16,418 nt of DNA, taken from assembly GCA_964624645.1 (NCBI GenBank), contig CAZVAD010000057.1:1-16418 (forward strand), written 5' to 3'. Made by a program: the position numbers and the translations under genes. A model generated the notes under the pieces. It saw only the letters and a list, made by a program, of their open reading frames with translations, was not told where the DNA came from and did no database searches. Below are positions 1 to 8,200 of the stretch, one piece after another. How positions within the stretch are numbered: the first letter of the stretch is position 1; each line of letters starts with the position of its first letter. This DNA is from Mariniphaga sp964624645. GTDB lineage: Bacteria > Bacteroidota > Bacteroidia > Bacteroidales > Prolixibacteraceae.

Positions 1-34
1 GTGGCCATATAACAGGAAAAAATTCATAGTTTAT

Positions 35-73
35 AAAAAAGGCTTCGGGTTAAAAAACCGAAGCCTTTTTTTT
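35..73. terminator. Bidirectional rho-independent terminator
   Basis: An 8-bp perfect G+C-rich stem, GGCTTCGG (41-48) paired with CCGAAGCC (58-65), encloses a 9-nt loop. It is flanked by six A on the left (35-40) and eight T on the right (66-73), so it can end transcription in both directions. It lies about 95 bp past the stop of the TonB-receptor gene and probably ends the six-gene minus-strand operon. The long T-run on the plus strand suggests it also ends a convergent gene left of the window. The 93 bp between it and the receptor stop hold nothing I recognise. Confidence 0.9.
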
Positions 74-166
74 ATTTGAACAAAATGATACAAAGACTAT
101 ATCAGTGTAGTATCAAAAAATAACAACGAACTGAAAAACTTCATGAAGTGGCGTATTCAAGAGAGA

Positions 167-2401
167 TTATTTTGATAAGCTTGTAATCTTCACGCCTATC
201 TGAAATAGTCTTCCGGGATCGGGATATCCTGCAACTGTCATGTAATTTTTATTCAAAATATTTTTCACTTCAGCAAATATTCGTGCGGTAATTTTTCCTG
301 AAAAGGTATAACCAAAAGTGGCATCGGCAGATATAAAATCGCCAAGACCATAATCGCCATTCTGTGCTATCCAATTCTGATTTACAAATCGGTTATTTGT
401 ATATGCACCGGTGTAATTAACAAAAATATTGGCATCAAACCGGTGGTAATCAAAATACAATCCTGTATTCAACACCACTTTTGGCAATTGTTCATCTTCT
501 GTCATCTCACCATTCAATTCCTTTTCAGCTTTCATCAAAAGAGCGTTCCCAAAAATATAACTGTGCAATGCCGGCACATTAAATTTTGCAGACATTTCAA
601 CGCCATAACTGCGCTTATCAACATTTTCATAAAGCTCCATCTCCAAATCATTTTCGGTGATAATGGTTTCACCACTAAAATCAATGGCATGATTCCTTTT
701 GGTGAAAAAAGAACCTATTGAAAACTCACTCCGGTTTTGGGTTTTATATCTAAATCCCAGATCATGCTGAAAACGCCCTTCATTATCAGGTCGTACACCT
801 TCGTTATTCAGACTTCCTTTGCGAGGAGCTACAGTACCTCCGGAAAAATTGTAATGTAAAGATGAAGCCCCGGAAAGAATGTAAGTTGCACCAAGCACCG
901 ATTGCCATTCAACGGGCACTGCCTGATCTTTTATCGGCTCAACGTTGCCAAATCCTCCTGCACTGCCTTCAATGCCAAAACCACCCCACTCCACGATATG
1001 TCCACCTATCAAGCGTACTCCTGCATCAAACTGAAACTTTCCAACTTTCTGTTCATCCGCCAAAACAGCTGAAAAAGTATGGACATCACATTTGTTGCCT
1101 ACGTAATAGCGTTTTCCTTCGGGAGCAACCCAGTGGTTGTACAATGCGCCAGCACGAAGGGTATTTGTACTACTCAACGGCTGATTGTGCAGAATATTCA
1201 ATCCATATTCCCAATCGTTTTCCTTGTGCCAATCTTCTTTATCCTGTGAAATATTGTAATTTAAAAAATCCACTTTGCGAATAGCCATGTTGGTCTGCAA
1301 TTCGGTTTCAGAACCTTTGTTTCCGTAAAAATTCAGTTTGGCATAACTTAAAAGCGTCCGAACCGGGTCATATTTTTCAATGCGGTTTACAAGGTTTGGA
1401 GTTCCGGATTCTTTGTCAATGCTTGTGAGCTGACGCAATCCGTTGATATAGGTCGCACCGGCTGAAAGCTTTGCTTTGTTGCTGATTTTCCAGTCAAGCG
1501 TACCATGAAAATTTCCGATTTGCTCTTTTCCGTTTTTATCTTTGGGTCCGTCAGTTCCAAAAAATGCAACCGAAGTATTGAATGAAAAATCATTAATTTT
1601 ATTACCATACTGCAAATTGGTGAAATAGTTATTCAACTCTCCATATTTGGCAAGTAAGGAAATGGTTTCGCGCTCGGGCTGTTTTGTTTTCACGTCCACA
1701 ACTCCGGTAAGTCCCGACAAACCCTTGACCAGCGCGCTGCTCGAACGAACAATCTCTACCGATTCAATATCCAGCGCTGAAATAAAATATCCGGTTTCTT
1801 CAAATTCTTTTTGCCAGATTCCATTGATGGAATAATCGGGATAGGGATATTTCTGTCCTCTGATTGTGAAAAACTGCTTCGTTTTCCGCCCACGGGTCTC
1901 CGTCCAGCCTCCCGGAACATATTTCAACGCGTCAACTAACGTGACAGCCCCTTGTTTTTCAATTTCAAGCGTGCTGACTGTTGTCATTGCCGTCAGGATT
2001 GATGCCGGAATCCTGTTCACTGAAGTGTCCCTGTCCGGAAGAAAATAGCTGCCAAAAACATCTACTTCGCCAATTTGAAGTTTTGCAGGTTTCAGTGCCA
2101 CCTTCAAAGGATCGGAAGATGTTACAGGAACAGTTACAGAAATCTCCCTGTCTGAAAAACCTACTGAACTCACGCGAATCGTGTATTTCCCGGAGCCCAA
2201 ACGCAATTCAAAATGTCCATCCGAATTGGAGCTGGTTCCTGTTTGAGTATTGGAGATTACCAGGCTTGCATTGGGAATCGGCTCATTCGTTTCCGCATCA
2301 TAAACAAATCCTTTAACACTGTGATATTGTTGTGCATACAATGCCTGAGTAAAAAAAAGAAATAAAATAAAAACACTTAAAAAATGAAATGAATTTCTCA
2401 T
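167..2401 (-). CDS. TonB-dependent outer-membrane receptor with N-terminal carboxypeptidase-regulatory-like domain
   Basis: The 744-residue product looks like an outer-membrane active-transport receptor energised by TonB-ExbBD. Residues 1-24 are a signal peptide ending in LYAQ. Residues about 28-104 form a carboxypeptidase-regulatory-like beta-sandwich typical of Bacteroidota receptors (GFVYDAETNEPIPNASLVI, then a GxYTIRVSSVGF-type ending). Residues about 125-240 form the plug, with FTIRGQ, SINGIWQ, DIESVEIVRSSSALVKG and GVVDVKTK as expected for that domain. The remainder alternates like a 22-strand barrel and ends FQIGVKITSLSK, where the usual terminal aromatic is absent. It is shorter than SusC proteins (about 1000 residues) and has no SusD partner, so it resembles siderophore, cobalamin or metal-type receptors more than glycan receptors; the substrate cannot be read from sequence. 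It is the last gene of the operon, 36 bp after the ABC ATPase, which suggests its ligand is connected with that transporter. Confidence 0.93.
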   Translation of the reverse strand: MRNSFHFLSVFILFLFFTQALYAQQYHSVKGFVYDAETNEPIPNASLVISNTQTGTSSNSDGHFELRLGSGKYTIRVSSVGFSDREISVTVPVTSSDPLKVALKPAKLQIGEVDVFGSYFLPDRDTSVNRIPASILTAMTTVSTLEIEKQGAVTLVDALKYVPGGWTETRGRKTKQFFTIRGQKYPYPDYSINGIWQKEFEETGYFISALDIESVEIVRSSSALVKGLSGLTGVVDVKTKQPERETISLLAKYGELNNYFTNLQYGNKINDFSFNTSVAFFGTDGPKDKNGKEQIGNFHGTLDWKISNKAKLSAGATYINGLRQLTSIDKESGTPNLVNRIEKYDPVRTLLSYAKLNFYGNKGSETELQTNMAIRKVDFLNYNISQDKEDWHKENDWEYGLNILHNQPLSSTNTLRAGALYNHWVAPEGKRYYVGNKCDVHTFSAVLADEQKVGKFQFDAGVRLIGGHIVEWGGFGIEGSAGGFGNVEPIKDQAVPVEWQSVLGATYILSGASSLHYNFSGGTVAPRKGSLNNEGVRPDNEGRFQHDLGFRYKTQNRSEFSIGSFFTKRNHAIDFSGETIITENDLEMELYENVDKRSYGVEMSAKFNVPALHSYIFGNALLMKAEKELNGEMTEDEQLPKVVLNTGLYFDYHRFDANIFVNYTGAYTNNRFVNQNWIAQNGDYGLGDFISADATFGYTFSGKITARIFAEVKNILNKNYMTVAGYPDPGRLFQIGVKITSLSK

Positions 2402-2437
2402 TTGATTTAAAATTTTAAAATTATAGTTGAAAATTAA

Positions 2438-3082
2438 TTACTGAAGCTTTCCGGCGCGAAGTTCAATCCGGCGATTTGCATATTCCTTTGAATTTGGATC
2501 ATGTGAAACCAAAAGAACGGTTCCGCCATTCCGGTTGAAATCTTTTATCAAATTAATGATGATTTCACTATTTTCCGGGTCGAGATTCCCTGTCGGTTCA
2601 TCTGCCAGCAGGATTTCCGGTTTTGTGATGATTGCCCTGACAAATGCTGTGCGCTGCTTTTCGCCAACGCTCAGTTCATCCGGATATTTATTTCTTAAAG
2701 GTAAAATTGAACATTTCTCAAGATAATTCTCAATTTCCTGAATGTCGTCATTCTTGGTTGTTACCATCTTAATGTTCTCATAAACTGTAAGGTATGGCAT
2801 CAGATGGAATTGTTGAAAAACGAACCCTACATGATTTTTACGGTAGAGATCCAGCTCCCGACGTTTCAGAGAATAAATATCTTGTCCGTCAAACAGAACT
2901 TGTCCCGAATCGGGACGATTTAATCCACCAACCGTGTGCAACAGAGTAGATTTTCCGGAACCGCTCGCTCCTACAACTGCAATAAAATCTCCTTTTTCAA
3001 CATGGAAAGACAGGTCTTCGAGCGCCGTAAAGACTACTTCTCCCTTTTTGTATTTCTTTGTTATATTGTTGATTTTCAGCAT
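2438..3082 (-). CDS. ABC transporter ATPase, LolD/MacB-like class
   Basis: The 214-residue nucleotide-binding subunit is of the usual length for the LolD/MacB/FtsE class. Walker A is GASGSGKST (38-46), the Q-loop is near Q90-Q91, the signature is LSVGEKQR (137-144), Walker B is ILLADEPTGNLD (157-168) and the H-loop is H194 in VSHDP. All catalytic residues are present, so it should hydrolyse ATP on the cytoplasmic side of the inner membrane. The signature reads LSVGEKQR rather than the common LSGGQQQR; I recall LSVGE[RK]QR from a subfamily paired with similar permeases in Planctomycetes, but did not check it. It lies 14 bp after the FtsX-like permease gene, its obvious partner. In this class ATP hydrolysis usually drives periplasmic conformational work (mechanotransmission) rather than transport through the membrane. 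The substrate is unknown. Confidence 0.95.
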   Translation of the reverse strand: MLKINNITKKYKKGEVVFTALEDLSFHVEKGDFIAVVGASGSGKSTLLHTVGGLNRPDSGQVLFDGQDIYSLKRRELDLYRKNHVGFVFQQFHLMPYLTVYENIKMVTTKNDDIQEIENYLEKCSILPLRNKYPDELSVGEKQRTAFVRAIITKPEILLADEPTGNLDPENSEIIINLIKDFNRNGGTVLLVSHDPNSKEYANRRIELRAGKLQ

Positions 3083-3096
3083 ATGTGTTTTTTCTT

Positions 3097-4263
3097 TTAT
3101 TCCTGACTAAGTGTTCTTGCAGTATCTATCTGAGTTGCCAGCAAAGCAGGAATCCAACTCGACAACATCCATAAAACAGGAAAAATCACTACAGAATAAC
3201 CAAATAAATTCCATAGGGGTTTAATAGACAGAGCAGTGAATTTAAAAATCTCCATTCCAAAATATTTGGCAATCAGGCTGCCTGCAAAAAAGCCTGAAAT
3301 ACTTCCAATCAGCCCAATAATAAACGCTTTCAGTAAAATGATCAGAAAAATAAAAAAGTTACTTTTTCCTGTGGCAATCAAAATTCCAATTTCATAACGA
3401 CGTGCAGTAACGTTGGAATAGAAAAGAAAACCGGAAATCAGCAAAGCAGCAAGCATCACAAACGGAATGAGAAATGAACCGTACTTGTTCATCATCAGCC
3501 GTTGATTTTCCCGTGCATCGGCAATACTGCCGATTTCGGTAACTTCCAGATCAGAAAAAATACCCTGAACCTGTTGCCTTGCGTTTTTTATCCTTCCATC
3601 GTGGCAAATACAGCCAAGCGCTTCAATTTTATTGATTTGCCCTTCCATTCCCAATAAGTTTTGCAAATCGCCAAGATTAAAAGCAACACCCTGATCAAGC
3701 ATCCCCTTGCCTTCTTCGAGACGCCTGGCAATTTTAAATTCACGCATACTGCCATCTTTATCCTGAATTTTGAAGGATTCCCCTTCGGGAATGTTTTTTG
3801 ACAAGAGAGACCCCACATGCACTGTCCCGGAAACCACATCATATCCCATAATCTGCTGCTTGGGTAAAAATCGCTGCATCGCTTCATCTTTATACCCAAC
3901 TACAAGTATCTGGTGGCGGGAGCCGTTTGGATCAATCCAATCGGGATATTTCATCTGAAGAATTCCGGTCAGATGCCGCACCGCATCGAAAGTTTTGGAT
4001 TCCGCAAGCGTATCCACGTAGCTATCCGGGAAAGTGGGTGAATCATTTACTGTAAAAAAGTCAATCAGGTTTGTTCCTTTGGGAAAAATATAGAGATTTA
4101 ATCCCTGCTCACGCATTATTTTTCGGGTTTCGTTTTCGCTCGCCTTGCTTAAAGTGAAAACAGCCACAGAAACAGTGCTTGCCACAATCACCGTCAGCAA
4201 AATCACAAAAGTATTGACACTGCGAAAAAGAAGCTCTTTAATTACCAATTTTAAAGGATTCAT
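3097..4263 (-). CDS. FtsX/MacB-like ABC permease with large periplasmic domain
   Basis: The 388-residue integral inner-membrane subunit has MacB-type topology: one N-terminal helix (about 15-37), a periplasmic domain of about 220 residues (38-260), then three helices (about 262-284, 303-333 and 348-372). The C-terminal half matches FtsX-like permeases (YEIGILIATGKSN between helices 2 and 3). The partner ATPase is encoded 14 bp downstream. The start overlaps the stop of the preceding small membrane-protein gene by 4 bp (ATGA), implying translational coupling. The periplasmic domain carries an unusual C218-I-C220-H221 motif that could bind metal or form a disulfide; the neighbouring lipoprotein and propeller also have Cys-x-Cys motifs. 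It could belong to a lipoprotein-release, export or mechanotransmission system; sequence alone does not decide. Confidence 0.93.
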   Translation of the reverse strand: MNPLKLVIKELLFRSVNTFVILLTVIVASTVSVAVFTLSKASENETRKIMREQGLNLYIFPKGTNLIDFFTVNDSPTFPDSYVDTLAESKTFDAVRHLTGILQMKYPDWIDPNGSRHQILVVGYKDEAMQRFLPKQQIMGYDVVSGTVHVGSLLSKNIPEGESFKIQDKDGSMREFKIARRLEEGKGMLDQGVAFNLGDLQNLLGMEGQINKIEALGCICHDGRIKNARQQVQGIFSDLEVTEIGSIADARENQRLMMNKYGSFLIPFVMLAALLISGFLFYSNVTARRYEIGILIATGKSNFFIFLIILLKAFIIGLIGSISGFFAGSLIAKYFGMEIFKFTALSIKPLWNLFGYSVVIFPVLWMLSSWIPALLATQIDTARTLSQE

Positions 4264-4490
4264 TTCTTATATGATTTTTTCTTTTTAAAATGAAAATGTA
4301 TTGTTAACACCAGGACAATCAAAAAAATAAGCACTCCGGTTGAAATTACCGAAATGCTTAGCGAATGGTCGTCTTTCATCACTCTGATTTCCGGCTGATA
4401 AGTATTCAGTCCGTCGCGCTGATCGGTAAGCCACTTGGGCAAGGGCCTTGCTTCAAGAGAATCGCTATGTTTTATCGAATCCTGATGCAT
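4260..4490 (-). CDS. Small single-pass membrane protein of the ABC operon (unknown function)
   Basis: I do not recognise a family for this 76-residue protein. It has a polar, acidic and proline-containing N-terminal segment of about 46 residues, one hydrophobic helix (about 48-67, STGVLIFLIVLVLTIHF) and a lysine-rich tail (KKKKSYKK). The positive-inside rule puts the tail in the cytoplasm and the N-terminal part in the periplasm; there is no cleavable signal peptide. It is a real gene by context: its ATG directly follows the stop of the lipoprotein gene with no gap, and its stop overlaps the permease ATG by 4 bp. A plausible role is an accessory subunit of the permease or a tether between it and the exported partners, but this rests on position only. 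Confidence 0.75.
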   Translation of the reverse strand: MHQDSIKHSDSLEARPLPKWLTDQRDGLNTYQPEIRVMKDDHSLSISVISTGVLIFLIVLVLTIHFHFKKKKSYKK

Positions 4491-5291
4491 TTAATGATGA
4501 ACAAGAAAGGGTTTTTCTTCAAGAATTTTATTGACAAGCGCCGGTTTTGGATCATCCCAGTCTGCTTTACTTAAAATACTGATACCCGGCAAGTCGTCTT
4601 TAATCAGACAACTGCAATCGGCACTGAGAAAATCAATCATCAGGGTTATATTTTCTTCTGAAATTCCTTTTGCAAGCAACGGTTCAAGCGCCCTGAAACA
4701 CCCAAAAATTCCGAACAGCATCGGCTCGTGAATATCAATCAGATCACTCTCAACATTGAGTAACATAGAAACAAAATGTTTTTCTTCAACACTATTTCTG
4801 TCCAATTCTAAAATGGAAATAATACTTCCATAATGTGATTCATCAATCGTTTTTTTCAACACCTGTAAACCTTTTTCATCCTTCTCACTATTACCACTTT
4901 TAAGAAAAAGCATAACAGTCAGCTTTCCGTTCATCAGTTCTGAAATAATTTCTGTCCGCATTGGGGAAAGCTCAATTTCGTTAAGTGAGCTGTAGTCTGC
5001 ATATTCAGAAAACAATATATTGTTGTAGTAAAGCGCATAATATGGCTTTTCAATTTCTTCGTCTTCTACAGATTTGAAAATAACATTTGCAGTTTTTAAG
5101 CGCCCCTCCAATTCTTGGTTTTGCCTGGAAACCGATTCAGAAATTTCACTGTTGTGGTAATAAACCAGGTTATATCTGTCAGGAACAGAATTAATCAGAA
5201 ACCATTCGGATACTTTGGTAGTACAAGCCAGACTCAAAACAGCTGCAATAATCAGTACTTTTAAAAAATTTGTTTTCATCATTCCTTTCAT
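4491..5291 (-). CDS. Putative lipoprotein with Cys-x-Cys motif, thioredoxin-like fold suspected
   Basis: The 266-residue exported protein has a hydrophobic N-terminal segment ending in LSLAC, so C23 is a probable lipidation site, although S rather than L at -3 is not ideal. The annotated ATG overlaps the propeller gene's TGA by 4 bp (ATGA); the Met at residue 4 or 5 would give a more compact signal. The mature part looks like two alpha/beta units. YNLVYYHN (about 41-48) and LTVMLFLKSGNSEKDEKG (about 124-141) resemble the first strand and helix start of thioredoxin-like folds but have no CxxC. The second unit ends with EPMLFGIFGCFRALEPLLAKGISEEN. Then comes SADCSCLIKDDLPG with C226-x-C228. From memory, Planctomycetes have proteins with the same EPMxFxVFGxxRAL and CSCxVKxxxPG signature next to similar ABC genes. 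The function is unknown; a metal- or redox-related adaptor for the ABC pair is a guess. Confidence 0.82.
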   Translation of the reverse strand: MKGMMKTNFLKVLIIAAVLSLACTTKVSEWFLINSVPDRYNLVYYHNSEISESVSRQNQELEGRLKTANVIFKSVEDEEIEKPYYALYYNNILFSEYADYSSLNEIELSPMRTEIISELMNGKLTVMLFLKSGNSEKDEKGLQVLKKTIDESHYGSIISILELDRNSVEEKHFVSMLLNVESDLIDIHEPMLFGIFGCFRALEPLLAKGISEENITLMIDFLSADCSCLIKDDLPGISILSKADWDDPKPALVNKILEEKPFLVHH

Positions 5292-8200
5292 CTGTCTGTT
5301 AACATTTCCTGAATGATTTCAATTCCTGAAATCAACGTATTCCCCTTGACAGGAACCAAATCAATGCTGAGTTTATTTCCGGTTTTAACCGAATAAAAGG
5401 ATTTTATAACTTCCTTATCCGTTTTGCCGGCATCTTCCACAATATCAAATTCTCTTTCAACTTTATTCCCATTAAGAACAATGTCAAAAACCCTTTCACC
5501 CGGGTTTTTCTCTTCAAGTTCAGCAAAATAAAGCTTAATGGTATAAGCTGATTCCGGCACAATCTCTTCCGCAAGGGTAATTTCAATTGAACGAATCCCT
5601 GCAAGCGCACTGGAACTCACCCACGGTGTTTTTTCGGAAAAAACTGAAACCGGCTCTTTTCTGATTTTTTTAAAATCAACGGTATCTATTTCGATGGGTA
5701 TTTCGGGCGGTGTGCCTGACACATAAGGATATTCAAGCCACAATACATTATCGTCAGAGCTTCTGTCGCCCGGAGCATTCAGGTTTAACCCCAGTCTTTT
5801 TATCAGGCTCCCGTTCCATGTATAATTGCTGTTTGTCCAATACGACATCCAGGGCATATTGACAAGCGCCAGGGAAGTCTGGTTTTGGTATGGACACTGA
5901 CATGTCCGCGTAAAGTCAGGTGAATTAAGAACACCGTCAGCAGCAATCAGATTGGTTGAACAACCTGCCCTCCAGCCTCCAAGACTACCTATACCCTCAA
6001 AAGCATCAAGATTCACAAACCCTGCAGACGCTGAGCGGAATGTAAGCAGGTATTCACTCGCAACTATATAACCACACCCGTGTTCACGCTTAAAGCTCCA
6101 TTTCAACTCTTCACCGGTAATCGGATCGGTCTCCAGCAGCGGCTCACCGGTAAGCAGCATGAAACCTTTACCGTCAGCATAAATTTTATCATTGTGAATA
6201 ATAGGTGGATTTGCATATTTTATGTCCTTGTCCCAGACTTTCTTTTTTGTAAAGATATTATAAGCTATTATCCGATCCCCTCCTTCTCCGTTCAGCATAT
6301 CACGTGAAGGTCGTGTTGACTGTAAAAGCAAGTTGTACTGCGATGAATAACCAAGCCAGGTTCCAAAAACATCTTCTGTTTCTTCATGAATTTTTTCCCC
6401 TGTTCGTATATCAAAATAGAGCAGTCGTGCACCCTCCGGGAAAGGTTCTCCCCTCCTGCGAAGTTTCGTTTCCAAATATTGCGGGAGTTTGTCAAGACAA
6501 AATAAAGTCTCTTCGCCTGCAATGACTGAATTGTGAATAAAACCAAAATTTGAATCAATACTCCATAATTTCTTTCCGGTAAAACGATTCATAACAATTA
6601 AACCTTTGCTTGCAGTAAGGTTATAATCGGTAAATTTTGGCTTTTTAATGCGCATTGAATCGTTCTCCATTCCATCATAATCTGCAAAATTATTCCCCAA
6701 AATCAACAGGTCTTCATATATACCTATATATCCTAATCGCTGTGTCTCCTCATCACCGGTTTCAAAAACTTTAACAATATCTCCGTTACGGATATCAATT
6801 ACATTGCATTTATTGCCTTCAATCAGATACACATACTCTTTGGTAACGATAAAATTAGTTCCCCGTGCATTGGCTCCCGGCAGGTGAACCTGATTATATT
6901 TCGGATCAAGCGGATTTTCCTCATCGTACGTTTCATCATAAAACACCTTCCAATTATCATCCTTCAATTTTTCAAATTCCCGTTTCCAAAGTACTCTGCC
7001 TGTATAAACATCGCGTGCGCTCAAACAATTAATTCCCTGAATAATAAGCCTTCCGTCAATGATTTGCTCACTAGGTCCGTGTCCGTGTCTGGGGAGCACA
7101 TCCAGATTTGAGTTTCCGCCAAACCATAAAACACCAAGTGGCGCCTTAAGCTGATCATCAGATTTTACCGTGTTTGCAATATCCCCGTTGTTGTGAGTCC
7201 AGGGTGAAGCGCCCGGCAAAGCGCCTTCTCTGGAAATCACAGTTATTCCGCTTATTTTACCTGATTTCAATCCGAATAGATTAAGCCGGGCAAAATTTTC
7301 CAGAATTGGCTTCTGATCCCTTTTTTTGTTTTTAAAACTCAATATAATTTTACCGCCGTATGGTCTGGTAGTTTCATAAAGCTGTTCCAGCACTTCTTTT
7401 TCGCTAAACCAAATGTATGAAGGGTCAGTAACAACGGTCAGTGACGAAAAATATTTGGGTAGTAATGGAAATTCTTCACCAAAATGGTGAAAACTTACCC
7501 TTCCGGCAGTAATTCCGGCACGGTCAAAATATTTTCTGAGATATTGAATCCTTTTTAAATCTTTTTCGAAAACAATCAGGTTCAATGAAGAGCCGGCTAA
7601 AAGTCCTTTGATAAGTTTAATATCCTTGCTTCCCAAAACAAAAGCATATCCTTCATCAACGCCTGCTGCCTCAATTATTTCAGCTGCTTTGCCGGTTTTA
7701 AACTGCAACACAGGATGAATACCCGAAACGCTTTTCGCCATTTTGGTCGGTTCTGTTCCAAAAACCATAATGGTTCCATCGTTGGTTACGGCAATCAACT
7801 TTCCGTTGGCAGCCACAAGCCGGTCAATAATTTTTGGCGAACGGTAGTTCCAGTAAACCTCGGGCGCTTTCCCTGAAGAGAGTTTAATCGCTTTTATCCC
7901 CGTGCTATCGGCTGCGAAAAGACAATCACCGGCTTTAATCAAATCATTGGTTGCAGAAAATTCTGAAACCCAAAGTGTATCCAATTTTTTTTCTGAATTC
8001 AACTGTGCCGCCCAAATGTTTTCTCCTGAAAAATAAAAGGTATTTCCATCAATCACCGGATATTCACCTGACATTGAAATTTTATTACCGGTTTCGGCAT
8101 CATACATTACGGTTGCCCTTTTCCGATGATGGTTAAAAAAAACTTCGCGGTTAGCAAAAGTATATGCACCTCCGGTTTTTCCACTTTCAGCAAGTTTATA

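Noticed and set aside
138..149. 12-bp palindrome ACTTCATGAAGT after the TonB-receptor gene
   Set aside because: It is perfect but short and lies downstream of the stop without a T-run or repetition; chance is a sufficient explanation.
862..1284. Plus-strand open frame opposite the TonB receptor
   Set aside because: The 140-residue translation is low-complexity in character, lacks domain signatures and lies wholly antisense to a well-supported receptor gene.
167..2401. SusC-type receptor of a polysaccharide-utilisation locus
   Set aside because: At 744 residues it is much shorter than SusC proteins, no SusD gene is adjacent and no glycoside hydrolase is seen, so a glycan-utilisation locus is not supported.
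2406..2419. 14-bp palindrome TTTAAAATTTTAAA between ATPase and receptor genes
   Set aside because: It consists only of A and T in an A+T-rich 36-bp gap, so it has little information content and no terminator features.
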